A stretch of 64,000 nucleotides of DNA from Cavia porcellus. Its lineage: Eukaryota; Chordata; Mammalia; Rodentia; Caviidae. The notes below the pieces were generated by a model. It was given only the letters and a program-made list of their open reading frames with translations, was not told the origin of the DNA and did no database searches. Both the position numbers and the translations under genes were made by a program. Of this stretch, positions 35,694-47,681 are shown piece by piece. The stretch spans positions 105,802,812 through 105,866,811 of the forward strand of contig NW_026947486.1 in the NCBI RefSeq assembly GCF_034190915.1, written 5' to 3'. Every line of letters begins with the position of its first letter. Within the stretch, counting starts at the first letter, position 1.

Positions 35694-36464
35694 ACAAGAA
35701 CATTCTAAACGCTTGCAAAACTAACTTCTAAAGGCTCCTCAAAGGTTATGATAAAAGACTCAACTGAGAGTTAAATGTATGCAAGAACAGAAAGTAGACA
35801 GCACTTGTTTCGCATTAGATTGAAGTAACACTAAACAGCATGTATAGTCCAATGTACATAGCCTGGCATACCATGTGGCTTTGCAATGCCTGCCATGCAG
35901 GGAAGGCTGGGTGCTGGGAGTGAGAGGCAAGTATAAAAACACACAGGCAGTAGGACAAAACCTCCCATCCTTAGGAAATGGTGGCCAGAGCAGTGAATGG
36001 TTCAGGACAGAGGCCGTCGGTTCAGAACTACAAATAGTTGACCTCAGACATTCACCCTCTCCTACCATTCCTTTCAAATCAAATCAAATAATCTGTGTGC
36101 ATAAGGAACACGTGTATTTGTGTAATTTCATAAGCCAAAAGCCTGTGTTTTTTTATTGAAACAAATATTTAAAGAACAGGGAATGAACTAGGCACACTGA
36201 TAAGCATCGTGCCCATGCTAAATTAGGAAGCTTACTCTACCAGAAAATCATATCTGAATGTCAGTCCCTTCTTTCTCAGTCTGTTTTCCCATCTATAAAA
36301 TGTGGGAGTCAAACAAGGCTCCTGTGTATCAAATATTCTCCATATTTACCAAAAACACAGCAAGTCAGAACCATCGAGAAGGAATGTTAAAAATGGTCAA
36401 ATAAATATAAGGAAGATTTACTAAAAAAAGAATGGCAGATGAGGAAGTGGTTTATAGATCATGG
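35694..36464. other. Unassigned sequence
   Basis: No gene recognised. Open frames on both strands at 35760-36159 overlap each other and show no known motif. Confidence 0.5.
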
Positions 36465-36808
36465 CTGTGTTGATTATTTTTCTCCTTGCTGTGGCAAAAT
36501 ACCTGACGCACAAAGCCACAAGACAAAAGGTTTATTGTAGCAGTTAGTTTATAGATGTTTCATCCATAGCTGGTTGGCTCCAAGGCAAGGTGGTATGGCA
36601 GAGGGGCACCACACAGGAGAAACAGTTCATAGCAAAGAAGGGTAGGCACAAGGCAGCAAGCAAGGTACCTCCTTCTGTCCCTTACATCCCTTAAGGTGGA
36701 CAGCACTCACATCCTTAATCCCAGCCTCACACACCCTAGATCCAGTCACCTCTGAAAAGCCTATGACCACATGAGGCTTTGTGGGGACTTCCAGGTACAA
36801 GCCATAAC
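36465..36808 (-). mobile_element. ERVL-MaLR LTR remnant
   Basis: Reads ttgctgtggcaaaatacctg, aggtttattgtagcagttag and ggtggacagcactcacatcc, the reversed form of a MaLR LTR. It has the same arrangement as 50508-50888. Non-coding. Confidence 0.7.
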
Positions 36809-37460
36809 AATGATCACACTCAGGTCCTGCAGAACACCTGTCTGTCTCGCCCTCAGTTTCTCTAATACACCTCACATCCCTTACTTCTCACTGTGGATAA
36901 GCTGCAGGTTCGGGCAACATCTCTCTCTGTCTCTGTTTGTCTGTCTCTGACTAACTTTTTACTTCAAGTCTCTATCCTCCTACTTCAACACTGGCTCCCA
37001 GCTAGTATTCTGACATCAAACACTGTGAAAATGGTACTTTCCTAAGGAACAACAGCATGGCATTTGATGTTAGTGGCCAGTGGGCAATGTAGGACAGAAT
37101 TAAATCAGGAACTCCAGGATTTCTGGTTTTGAGAAATTGCTATAAGTACTGCTGTCTTTCATTAATGTATTCATTAATAGTTAATGTCTAATATAATTTA
37201 TTTTTACTATTAAGAGAGGGCGAGACTTTTTTCAGAGAAAAGTGTAAATACATGAAAGCAGGGAGCAGAGCAATGGGAAGAATATGAATATTGTATACAT
37301 ATTCAGGTGACTTGAGCAAATGAAATCTCAACATGTCTCACAAAGTACATACTACATTAACCACAGCTTTTAAACACTGTAGTCAGTCAAATTTGTATAA
37401 AATATTCACTAAAATGACTCTTTTGTAAGCGCCACATATGCATCTTTAAGAAGTCCGCCT
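36809..37460. other. Unassigned sequence
   Basis: Contains a short C/T/G simple tract (tctctctgtctctgtttgtc, about 36921) and otherwise nothing recognised. Confidence 0.5.
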
Positions 37461-37530
37461 TTAGGACTGGAACATAGCTCAGCAGCATTAGCACCAAGTG
37501 CAAGTTCCTGAGTTTGATTCTCTGTAGCAA

Positions 37531-37566
<36 letters not shown>
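37461..37566 (+). mobile_element. ID-type SINE with (AAT)n tail
   Basis: ggactggaacatagctcagc and cctgagtttgattctctgta, then an ATA/ATAA microsatellite (37530-37565). Confidence 0.8.
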
Positions 37567-37569
<3 letters not shown>

Positions 37570-39994
37570 CGTATTTATCCATAATTCTCTCTATTAAAGC
37601 CCGAGGGAGGCTTTTCCAAATAATTATTTTTGGCAAGAAAAACTTTGTCTGCAACTTTTTATCATCATTACAATTTAAAGGCTTTTTTCTTAAAAAAAAA
37701 AAAAACCTTTGAAATCACTTTTAAAACATGCAAGTGATTTCAAATACTGTGTCTCAGTCTTTTTTGAGATATTTGAATGGATTTGCTTTGGGAAAAATTA
37801 AGTTCAAGAAACTGCCATGGCAGGAGAGAAGCTGTAAGACCACTATGGAGATCGCTGCAGTGAAGACAAAACTTTTAGGACTTTCAGTGATAACAAACAA
37901 CCTGCTGTGGCACTTGTGCCATAGGTTTGCTACCAATGGCTGAGACTGTTGTGTGAGGATCTCTATCACATAAATTTCATAATGGATTCAGTGGTTTTCC
38001 TTTGACCTTCTAAAATTCTGTCTTTTTCTCTGTTGTTTATAGCCACATTGTTTATGATATTTTTGTTGTGACATTTCAGTTTGTCTTAAACATTTATAAA
38101 TTTACAATAAAGAGTGATATGTTACATAACCTTGAGAATAGCCCCACTTGCATGAACTCTGGGAATTTTCAGTTATAACCAGCATGCTATGCAATAAAAT
38201 GGAATAAGATTTGCTAAGGGGGTTCAATTTCACTAATGTCCACTTGTTTCAAATTTGGATAACACTAGAGCTCATTCTTAAAAAATTAATTCCTAAACAA
38301 CTAAATTGTCAGTGGCTATAAATCTCAGTAATGATTACCTCTGATCTTGGTTCAGTATACTAGAGCTTATCTGATAATGAGAATTAAAGACTAATCAAAT
38401 CCAGCTTTGTAAATGTTTAAGCAGGGTAAGGATGAGCAACCCACAATGTAATCCCTAAAGTTTCCCTTACTTTTGCTGTTCTTTTTTCTTTATAAATAAA
38501 TAAGTAGATAAATAGATGAATTAACACCCAACCACCCAGTGAAAGCAGGATTTGGGTTCTAATAGTGACCATAAAATACCACAGAGAAATGCTTTCATTC
38601 ACTTCTGGGAAAAAGACATTCAAAATTTTAAAGTAGCCCAAATAAGCATATCATAACCAAGGATTTTGGATACATCTCTAAAACGGTAAGTTCACTGTTA
38701 TAGCTTGTGTTTCACATGAAGCAGATTCATATTAGAATAAATGTCAGGGTTTTGAGAAGAAGTACATAACCACACCTCTAGTCAGGGTCCAGCTGTATCT
38801 ACAGAGGGAAAGAACTAGTGGAAACAATCGACAGGTACTTCTGTGGTACTTGAGTTGCTCACATGGCATTTATAGAAGACACCTTTATAGGAAAATAAAA
38901 TAATAATAAAAAAATTTAAAAAACAAGAACAAGAACTGGAAACTGAAGGCCAGTTACATCTACCCAATACTCATCCAACTGCCCACCCCTATTGTTATAT
39001 TGTTCTGTTCCTTTCTTCCACCCCATAGTCATGACCCTACTGCTCCCCTTCCCCTTCCCTTATTCCATTCCAGGATTAAACTATGTTCTGTAGATCCTGC
39101 TGTCTGTGTTAATCATATACTTTCACCCTTACCACCAGAAACCCTTCCCTATAACTCCTCATATTTCCTGAGATGACTCTTTTCTGAAGTCTTCCCACAC
39201 ACATCCTTTATCTACATCCCAGAAGGCTGCACTTACTTATGCATGACCTCATACATGTTGACTCACATCACCTGGACTAACAGCCTTCACTCCTCGTCAT
39301 GGTCATCTACCAATCTCCTGGACATTTCTCTTACTCATGTAGGTCACTGGTAGCCTCTTCATTCTATCTCTTGCCATCATCTAACAGAATTTTAATGTCC
39401 AATTGGACTGTCCACTCCACCATTCTTGGACTTATCTCAAGTGACCTTTATAATCCACCATCATCTCTATCAAACATAAGTTTCTGGTCACTTATTTACT
39501 TTGACTGAAGACTTTGAAACTTGGCTTTCAACTCTTATTCTCTATATGAACTCTTGCCACGGTACTTGGAAATTCCACCAGCTACCTCATCCAAAAACCT
39601 AAATTGCCAGTCCCAGAGCTTCACTGCTAAATGGATTTTCACCTGTTCTACTATAGTCAACTACTAGTCTATGGCAAAAGACTAGAATTTATTACCACCT
39701 TACTTTATCCCTGGCTTTAAGACCTGTAGTCTCATGCTCCTACCTGTAGTCTCTCAAGGTCCTTACCTGTACTCACTCTCCCTACAATGTGTAAACACTA
39801 TATTCAGTCATGAAACCTATTCTTACTGGCCCTCTTGACTCTTTACAAGGCTGGTATTTTCACACTCTCTATAAAGTGTGAAAGCTAGGATCAATATTAT
39901 AGACTATTTTCATTCCTGCATGTAGGAAGCTAATCACATTTTTGATAAAAGAAAAACTATACTAATACAAAGACATGACATTACAAATTCCTGA
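37567..39994. other. Unassigned sequence, pyrimidine-rich in the second half
   Basis: 38990-39860 is strikingly pyrimidine-rich on the plus strand, with many short C/T runs. This could be very old L2 coding sequence (an L2 fragment follows at 40895) but I see no diagnostic motif. No gene recognised. Confidence 0.4.
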
Positions 39995-40083
39995 GCAGGG
40001 CTTTGGCACACACTTGTAATCTCAGTACTCTGACAGTCTGACACAGTAGGATCACAAGTTTGAGCCCAGCCTAGGTCAAAAAT
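39995..40083 (+). mobile_element. B1 SINE fragment
   Basis: ctttggcacacacttgtaat and aagtttgagcccagcctagg. It abuts a second SINE directly. Confidence 0.75.
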
Positions 40084-40292
40084 TAAAAACTCACCTATAA
40101 TCTCAGCTCTTGGGAAGCTGAGAAAGAAGGATCACTGTGAGTTTGAGGCTAGCGTAGGCTACACAGTAAGTTTAAGGTCAGCCTGAACTACATGGCGAGA
40201 CCCTTTCCCAAAAATAAAATAAAAATGAAAACTAACAGGGTAGAACATAGCTCAGTGTGAAGGCTCTTGGTTCAGTTCCCAGCACCACAAGG
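40084..40292 (+). mobile_element. B1-dID SINE with B1 internal duplication
   Basis: acctataatctcagctcttg, then the duplicated gaggctagcgtaggctacac / aaggtcagcctgaactacat, a linker, and an ID-like part (agaacatagctcagtgtgaa, ggttcagttcccagcacc). Confidence 0.85.
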
Positions 40293-40894
40293 GGAAAATC
40301 TTAGCAGCACTTAAGAAATCTTCCACTTGTTCTCCCATCCTCACTATCTACCCTAAGTGCTCACTTCAAAGCTTCATGACACTCCTCAAGGCCCCTACTG
40401 TAACGTCTCTCCACGGAGAGGTACTGTGTTCTGACAGTCCTAAGAAAAATCAGAGCCATGGAGTGGTCATTACTTCACACTTCCCTATGTGTATGTAGCA
40501 GCTCCTAACAGTTTGGGGTGGGTGATCTCTTCTTTGTCGAAGACTAACAGAAAGTCCCCATCAAATATTCTCACACAAGCATTACCCCAGCTCATCTATG
40601 TTGTCAACCACCTACCTCATTTTACTCTCTTATTTATTTTTCTTAAAACAAAACAAAATACAATTTCCTTAAGGACACTCCTAGGCTCTTCTTCCTATTT
40701 CAGGGCAAACATATGTTTCAGGGCAGAGATTTTTGTCTGTTTACTTTTACTTGTATACCTAGAGCAACAGCTGCCATGCAACAGGAGCTCAGAAAGTAGC
40801 TGCTGAGATGATTAGACTTCTCAAAAGAATACTTTCAGTATTTCCCCACTCTTGTTACCCCTCCTTCAGTAAACTGGTCAGCCTCTGGTCTGCA

Positions 40895-41100
40895 TCATAA
40901 TGCTAACTTGCCAAATCCAAAGAAGAGTTCCCAGTGTGTATTTAACTTCTCACTGGCACCAATAACACTATTCTTGAAAGACTGTTTTCTCCTAAGCTTC
41001 CACGACATCATACCTCTCTTAACACTCTGGATATGTTATTTGAGTTTACTTTCTTATATCTGCCTGTCTTGCCCTGTACAAAATGGTAGTATTTCCATAG
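40895..41100 (+). mobile_element. L2 LINE coding remnant
   Basis: aacttgccaaatccaaagaa, ttaacttctcactggcacca and aagcttccacgacatcatac resemble the L2 reverse-transcriptase coding strand. It is broken by stops. Confidence 0.5.
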
Positions 41101-41194
41101 AAAAACAAAATATTAATATTTCCTTCAGGTTTCTGTCCATCAATTCACAAGTACTAACTTATGTTCCAAAGCACAATTTCCATGTTCATTTATT

Positions 41195-41660
41195 TTAATT
41201 TTAAAATTTTCATTTGTTCCAGTATATTTATTGAAGGTACAATCCTTTCTCCACTTAATTGTTTTTGCATCTTTGCCAGAAATCAAAAGTTTGTTATATG
41301 GTTATCTATTTTGAGACTTCATATTGGTACCTTGGTGGTTTGTCCATCTTGATATCAACGCCATTTTGTAATGACTGGTGTAACTTTGTAGTAAGTCGTG
41401 GACTTGGGGAAGGTCAGAGCTCTAATTTTGTTCCTTTATCAAAGTTGTTTAGACTATTCTGAGTCTTTTGTATTTCTACAGAAATGTAAGAATCAAAATG
41501 TTAATCTTTATGAAAAATGATATTGACATTTTGATAAGGGATTGTGTTTTCTGATGTTTATTATAATATTTTACTCAATTTGTTTTTGGTTTTATTCTGT
41601 CTTATTTTTAATTTCTTAAGGAAAGATATGAGGATATTGCATAACTTTCTTCTTTTCTAA
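41195..41660 (-). mobile_element. Old L1 ORF2 fragment
   Basis: The plus strand reads ttattgaaggtacaatcctt, tctccacttaattg, tgcatctttgccagaaatca and atattgacattttgataagg. This is the reverse complement of the L1 ORF2 region downstream of the reverse transcriptase. Confidence 0.75.
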
Positions 41661-41857
41661 TAAATGTACTTAGGGTTAAAAATAAAAAAAAATAAAATTT
41701 TCATTAGTATACGTTTGTAGCACACAATTATATTCATCATAGAAAGTTGCTACATGCATATAACACATCTTAATTCTTTTTATTTCTCCTTCCTTTCCAC
41801 TCCCTCTCCCTTCCCCCATCTCTTGGTCCCCTTTGCCAGCACAAAAGGAATGTTTTA

Positions 41858-41945
41858 ATATTACTACCCTCATAGTACAGATGAGGAAGCAAGGCACAGA
41901 GAGGGAAGCCACTTGCCCAAGGTGACACACCAGCTAGTAAGTGGT
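41858..41945 (-). mobile_element. MIR SINE
   Basis: agtacagatgaggaagcaag, cacagagagggaagccactt and acaccagctagtaagtgg: a well-preserved reversed MIR core. Confidence 0.85.
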
Positions 41946-41954
41946 AAACTGGTA

Positions 41955-42130
41955 TAGTTTTATGAGTATCCTTTTTTGAAATAGCTTTATGGAAACATAA
42001 TTACTATTATATTCAGTCATTAAACATGTTAGTTTTTAATACATTCAAAGCATTGTTCAACCATCAGAATCTAATTTTACAACATTTTAGTCAGCCCCAA
42101 AACTACCCACTGATAATCACTGATATTTGC
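41955..42130 (-). mobile_element. Old L1 3' UTR fragment
   Basis: tcattaaacatgttagtttt, gcattgttcaaccatcagaa and ccactgataatcactgat match the reversed L1M-type 3' UTR. Confidence 0.6.
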
Positions 42131-42145
42131 TCGTTTGGTTTGGTT

Positions 42146-42283
42146 TTCCAGAGACAAGGTCTCACTATGCAGTCCACACTGTTCTTAAAAGTACTCCAGA
42201 CTGGCATGAAACTCACAGTGATCTCTGTGCTTCAGCCTCCCAAGTGTGAGGATTACAGGCCTGTGTCACCATGCCCAGCTCCA
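42146..42283 (-). mobile_element. B1 SINE
   Basis: Reverse-oriented: gagacaaggtctcactatgc, actggcatgaaactcacagt and gaggattacaggcctgtgtc. Confidence 0.85.
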
Positions 42284-42339
42284 CTGGCAATCACTGAAAT
42301 GAGTACTCTTTTTAACTTTGATCTTTACAACCTGAAACT

Positions 42340-42720
42340 TTACAATAATTTACTGTGCCACTATTCATAATAGCTAAGAAACGGAATCAGTGTAGATGTC
42401 CATCAAAAGATAAATGGATTTTTAAAATATCCACAATGGAGTATTATTCATCCATTAAGAGCAAAATCCTGTTATTTTCAGCAAAATGGATGAAAGTGGA
42501 GGGCATTATGTTAAGTGAAATAAGAAAGACAAGTACTGCATGGTCCCTCTCATATGTGGAACCTAACAATGTTGACCTGAAATTAGAACAGTGATTACTA
42601 GAAATCAGGAAATCGGGGAGACTGGATTTGATCAGGGTATACTATATGCCTATATAGAAACATCATACTTAAACCTATTAATATGTACAATCAATGTTAA
42701 TTAAAAAACTAAATGTGTTA
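42340..42720 (+). mobile_element. Old L1 ORF2 3' end and 3' UTR
   Basis: attcataatagctaagaaac, tgtccatcaaaagataaatg, caatggagtattattcatcc and ctctcatatgtggaacctaa, the standard L1 ORF2 C-terminal region. The frame is broken. Confidence 0.88.
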
Positions 42721-42737
42721 ATTAAAAACTTAAAAAT

Positions 42738-42836
42738 TGGGGCTGGGGATTTAGCTCAGCAGCATAAGCACCTGACTTGCAAGCAGGCAGTCGTGAGTTC
42801 GATCCCCCATACCCATAAAAAAAAAAAAAAAATTTA
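42738..42836 (+). mobile_element. Young ID-type SINE
   Basis: ggggctggggatttagctca, gcaagcaggcagtcgtgagt and tcgatcccccatacccata; A16 tail. Confidence 0.95.
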
Positions 42837-43460
42837 AAAAGTGCAAAGCCATTTAAAACACAAGGTTTCTCTTTTACACAGTACATATATTACTAATATG
42901 TAAACATGTTTTACAATACAAAATATTATTTTTATATGTTTAAAGGAGCTTTGTACCAGAATTAGATTCACTCATATAATGTGTCAAATCTGAACAAAAG
43001 CTAAATATTCCGACAACCTGACAAATATTGTAATATTAACATTATCTACCAAAAGGCAGACACCTTTAACCCTTGTGTGCACAACAGCAAAACAGGGTCT
43101 CAGTAAGAACAGTCTCTCCTCATGAACATGATTTTGTACAATATGTGTCTATTTAGTTACATGGAAATGGCACCAAGTGTTTCAAGCCATAAGGATCTAT
43201 AAATGGTCATTATCAATAGCGTATATCAAACAAATGAAGAGAAAGTGCTTAACAAAAGAAAATGAGAAAGGCTTTTTAAAATAGAGTTCACTGGACTTTT
43301 ACCAACTATAATTAAAGACTGTTTATTTCTATGCTGCTTCCAGTGGAGGGGTATAGCAAGAGTAAAATGGTACCGCTGACACCAGCTTTCCTTACTGAGT
43401 GACTAGAAAACGTTGAGGAGTTATTTCAAGTCTAACTTACCACGTGATTACTTGAATAAG
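42837..43460. other. Unassigned AT-rich sequence
   Basis: Nothing recognised. Confidence 0.6.
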
Positions 43461-43461
43461 A

Positions 43462-43562
43462 CCACATAAGAGAAGAGGAAGAAACAGAGGTTATATGGCT
43501 TATCCTAGGTTAAGTGGCTAGACAGGTGCAGAGCCAAGATTTGTGTTTCAGAAGACTGACCC
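43462..43562 (-). mobile_element. MIR SINE
   Basis: gaggaagaaacagaggttat, aagtggctagacaggtgcag and agccaagatttgtgttt: reversed MIR core. Confidence 0.65.
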
Positions 43563-43624
43563 TCAAGACTGCATCCTTGACCACAGTATTACTCTACTTG
43601 AAAAGCATAAGTGAAGTTTGTGTA

Positions 43625-43790
43625 ATCCTGGATAATAGCCCTCACAGCAAAGCTATAATGAAGCTTTCGTCATTTCCAATTTAGAGACGAAACTGAGGCA
43701 ATGACAGAATAACTAAATCATTCCAAGTCTTCCACCTAAGTGAGTAGCAGTACCATAACACAAATCTAAATTGTCCTTAAGTGTTTTTCT
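43625..43790 (-). mobile_element. MIR SINE
   Basis: aatttagagacgaaactgag and caatgacagaataactaaat, then gagtagcagtaccataac: reversed MIR. Confidence 0.6.
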
Positions 43791-44859
43791 ATATTAAGAA
43801 TGCCACCACTAACCACACTGGAAAAGTAAACCACTATGTACACAGTCCTTCCAGAGCAGGAGTATCAGGACAAGAACATAATTAGAGCTTTTAAAATGCC
43901 TTAGGTACATAGTAATATGGATAAACCTACTTCTGCATATGTGTGTACCCTAAAAGCTACCACAGAAACTAGCAATTCTTGAGGACGAGCAACATGCATT
44001 ACACTTTTATCTGTTTTGATGAAAAGAAATACTACAGAGGGACCATGAACAGGAAACAGAACTGACATTACCATTTTACTGGTAATACAGTTAGATCTGT
44101 GTAATTAGGAGTGTGTCCTGCATGATTTCCTCAGGTAAAATTTTATGGTAACTGTGAATTTGAATTTCAAAGTGATTTTACCTATTCATATTACACTTAG
44201 AGAAAGGTATTTGTTTAATCATTTCTAAAACTATATAAACAGCTCTTTTCAGGGCCACACAAATCCCCAAGTGGTATGCAAAGTACTAAGATGCTTTATT
44301 CACATATAAGAATCTGATGACACAGAAAAACACTGCTTCAGAATCACAGTAAAAACTAGAAACACTTCATTAAAAGAAAGAAATTTTCCAAAAAATGTTA
44401 AAGTCATAAGAAAAACATTAGTAAATGCATTTTTAAGAACATGGTATAATCCCACCCAAAGAAAGTTTTAGAAATGAAACAATGTAATCACATTAGATCT
44501 TCACACATCTCAAATAATTTTGTAGTTTACATTAAAAATCAGTGCACATATCAACATTAACATGTAATTTTCCAGCTATTAGTTTTTAATTCAATTATAT
44601 ACTTTATTTTTAGGATTTAACTTCTTAGAAGTGATGTTACTTTCAATTCCCAGTACCCCCTCCAAAAAATGATGCTATAAATCTTTTTTAAGAAATCTAA
44701 GGGATTTTCAATATTGTGTCAGTTTTCTAAAGTTGCAAAAATGTGTCAATAACACAGATTTTTCAGCTCTCAAGATGAACAACAATGGTAAATTTTCTCA
44801 TCCAAACATGTGCCAGAGAGAGTCAAAAAGATCTCAACTCATTCAAAACCTTTCTACTT
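43791..44859. other. Unassigned AT-rich sequence
   Basis: No gene. A lone 'ttcaattcccagtacccc' at about 44642 may be the 3' stub of an ID-like SINE. Confidence 0.5.
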
Positions 44860-45040
44860 ACCAGCAAGATTTATGATATTCAGCAAGTTATTTAACCACT
44901 CTTTGCTGCAGTTTCCTATGTATAAATTAGGGACACAGTATATTCCTGTAAGGATTAAACTAAGTATCATATGTATAGTCCCTGACCCATAGGAGGTACG
45001 CAGTAAAGTGTTAATTTTTACCATTATCATCTGAATCCCC
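44860..45040 (+). mobile_element. MIR SINE
   Basis: caagttatttaaccactctt, tgcagtttcctatgtataaa and gaggtacgcagtaaagtgtt: MIR in forward order. Confidence 0.75.
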
Positions 45041-45528
45041 CATTTCTCAAAAGACTCTAAGGGAAGCATATTAAATAGTATTTCTGATAGATGGAGCTTT
45101 TTACACATAGAGTTTCACGTTCCAAGATAACAAGATGAGCAGTTGTCTGCCTTTTGTGCATCAGATGTCAGGTACTGACTGAAGACCTGCCTACCCTGAC
45201 AACATGTAAGTCTTTACGGGCCTGAACCAATTTCTTTCCTGGCTACAAAAGATCAAGTTTTCTAAGGCTGGTGAAAATCAAGTAAGGAGTTAAAAATGGT
45301 CTCAAGTGCATCAAATCTACTAGCTCAAGACCAGTTTGGATTTCAGTAGGAAGATTCATATTCCTCAAAAACTGAAGAGTCTTCTCATATCAGATCTTGA
45401 GTAGACTTGCTGCTTTAATAAAATTCAAAGTTCTAAATCTCTCATTTTTTCTAAAATGTTTAAAATTTTCCTTCATGTATTTGCTTAACATAAACAAAAA
45501 CTACTATATTATTAAAACTCCAGAACAG

Positions 45529-45658
45529 GGGCTGGGGATTTAGCTCAGCGGCATAAGCGCCTGCCTTGCAAGCAGGCAGTCGCGAGTTCGATCCCTGGTA
45601 CTGATAAAAAGGAAAAAGACCAAAAAAAAACAAAAACAAAAACAAAAACAAAAACAAA
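45529..45658 (+). mobile_element. Young ID-type SINE, near-consensus copy
   Basis: ggggctggggatttagctca, gcggcataagcgcctgcctt, gcaagcaggcagtcgcgagt and tcgatccctggtactgataa, then the family-specific aaggaaaaagac and a (CAAAAA)n tail. The direct repeat ctccagaaca lies on both sides. Confidence 0.97.
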
Positions 45659-45871
45659 ACCTCCAGAACAGTAATTTAAAGAAGATAAAACAATACTTTG
45701 AAAAATCTATTTAAATTCCACTCAAAAATTATTTCACAAAGAATTATTCAATACTTCTAAGTGTGCAATACCAGGCCAGCCTCTGGAAATGCCAATATAA
45801 ACACTTGGCTTTATTAGATGTTTCTAAAGATCAACCTCCCAAATGGAGGAGGTATGTGTACGTGTGTGTGT

Positions 45872-45957
45872 GTGTATACACAATACTGAAGGTCAAACAC
45901 AAGGCCTTGTGATGCATCTACACATATACTCTAACTAAGCTAAATCCCCAGCCCTAA
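45872..45957 (-). mobile_element. Older ID-type SINE
   Basis: Reverse-oriented: ctgaaggtcaaacacaaggc, tgtgatgcatctacacatat and agctaaatccccagcccta. A GT-rich stretch (45850-45875) is at its tail. Confidence 0.7.
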
Positions 45958-46004
45958 CCAATACTTTTTGAATGTTTACTATGTAATAGGTAGTCATCTA
46001 GTAT

Positions 46005-46205
46005 GCTAGACAGATCTACTTACATAATCCTTATGACAACCTCTGCAGTAAATATGACTATTAGTCTCATTTTTTTTTTTCAGAAAAGACCAAGACACAA
46101 ATCATGTGACCTGCTTGGGGTCACACAGATAAAAAGTTGCAAATAAAATCTGAATTCCAGCAGTCTGACTCCAAATAGTACACTCTTTAACACTATGCTA
46201 TGAAG
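46005..46205 (-). mobile_element. MIR SINE
   Basis: tacataatccttatgacaac, then ttttcagaaaagaccaagac and cttggggtcacacagataaa, ending ttaacactatgcta: nearly full-length reversed MIR. Confidence 0.8.
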
Positions 46206-46221
46206 CAGCTGAGAAAAACAT

Positions 46222-46380
46222 TCTTTCAACCATCCAACGAATGAATATTCACTTAGTGCCTACTACATGCCTACTACTAATTTAGGAAGTACAAACACAA
46301 CAATAACAAATGAAACAAAATCCCTTCCCTTGTGAAGCTTATACTGTACTGAGGAGATGATCAATAAACAAGATGTTATG
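46222..46380 (-). mobile_element. L2 LINE 3' remnant
   Basis: atgaatattcacttagtgcc, tactacatgcctactactaa and ttcccttgtgaagcttatac, then atcaataaacaaga: the reversed L2 3' end. Confidence 0.75.
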
Positions 46381-46381
46381 C

Positions 46382-46650
46382 AGCAGTCCTCCCCTTATCT
46401 GAAGAAGTGTATTTAAAATTATCTGATCCCTATATATCTATATTTTTCCTGTGTATCCATACAAATCATAAATTTTAACTTATAAATTAAGCATGGTAAG
46501 AGATTAATAACAATAAACTGTGATTAAAAGGTTTGTGAATGTGGTCCCCCAGCATCCCCAAAAACAGAAATTTTCATTTTTCAGACCATGGTTCACAAAG
46601 AGTAAACAGAACTACAAAAAGCAAAATCCTTGATATGAAAGGACTACCAT
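46382..46650. mobile_element. Tigger-like DNA transposon remnant (non-autonomous)
   Basis: The left end, cagcagtcctccccttatct, and the right end, gatatgaaaggactacc, are degraded inverted repeats. The interior reads ttttaacttataaattaagc, then gtaagagattaataacaa and gaatgtggtcccc. These match the TcMar-Tigger type of repeat as I remember it, and it is inserted inside L2. No transposase is present. Confidence 0.75.
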
Positions 46651-46659
46651 AATTAAAGT

Positions 46660-47330
46660 ACACAGGATGGTAGAAAGCACTAAACATCAAGGAGAATAAT
46701 AAATCAAAAAGGATAAACAGTGGTATGGAAAGTTACATCTTCAGATGGGGTTGCAAATAAAGGCTTTGCTGAGGAGACACCATGACTAAAGAAATAATGC
46801 AGATATAGAAGAATTTCCTACTGCTACAGTATCTAAGAACTCACAATCTCGTAAAGAAGACAAGCATCAGAACAGATAGTTAAAGTGCAATGTGATGAAT
46901 ATAACATCATAGAAGTTACAGGAAAGAGGGGAGTGTGTCTGAGCCAAACTCAGGTAAAGGCTGGCAAAGACTTCCTGGATGTGATACTTGAAGTAAGTCT
47001 TACAAAGCTGAGTAGAGGTTGCACAGACTAACAAGTAATAGGGATGACCTGATATAGGAGCCAGAACTTGCACAGGCCCAAAGGCAAGAGATAGGATGGA
47101 GGGACTGAGTAACCTACAATGAGTTCACCTATTGCTGAAGTGAAACGTACAAGAAGATAGGCAAGGCTAGATAGGGCCCAGTCCTCATTCAGGTGTACAT
47201 AGCTGCATTCGACTAGGTAAGAACCTCTGTGGGTTTGGACCATAGGTGTGGCTTTAAAAATACAAAAGAGTAGATGGAGTTAATAGAAAAAAATAATAGG
47301 ATTTAGAGACTTAGGGCTTCAATGATAGGA
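46660..47330 (-). mobile_element. Probable L2 LINE remnant
   Basis: Purine-rich stretch with cttcctggatgtgatacttg, acaggcccaaaggcaagaga and aaggctagatagggcccag. This fits a reversed L2 body continuing from 46222-46380 on the far side of the Tigger-like insertion. Confidence 0.5.
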
Positions 47331-47681
47331 TATGGGTACATCTCCTGAACCCTCAGAGAATCCAGAAGATCAGGTTTATGAATGGAGATGATAATGAGCT
47401 GTTTTGGACATGAGGCTTTTCAGGAAAAAGAACTGCAGGAAAATAAAAAAGATCTCTCTAGTAAGCAGCCCCAGATTTAATTTGATAGACTGGGATGGAA
47501 AGAAGGGCTATACCAGTGAAAAGAAAGATTTGTTCTTCATAAACTTAATTTTAACAACTAAAGTCATGGCATTAAATGAGATCAGCCCAAGAGGAAGACC
47601 TCATAGCCCTAAGGTCAGACAATTCATTTGCATTTGTCCTCAAAAACTTTACACACTAAATCTCAAATTCATGTTAATGAT

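Noticed and set aside
35760..36159. Overlapping 105- and 94-codon frames on opposite strands
   Set aside because: No motif, no conserved-looking segment and no splice context; consistent with chance in a less AT-rich patch.
45529..45600. tRNA gene (A box, B box and Ala-TGC-like anticodon arm)
   Set aside because: Many dispersed copies share the same non-tRNA tail, A-rich end and target-site duplications. They are SINEs, and the acceptor stem is not formed.
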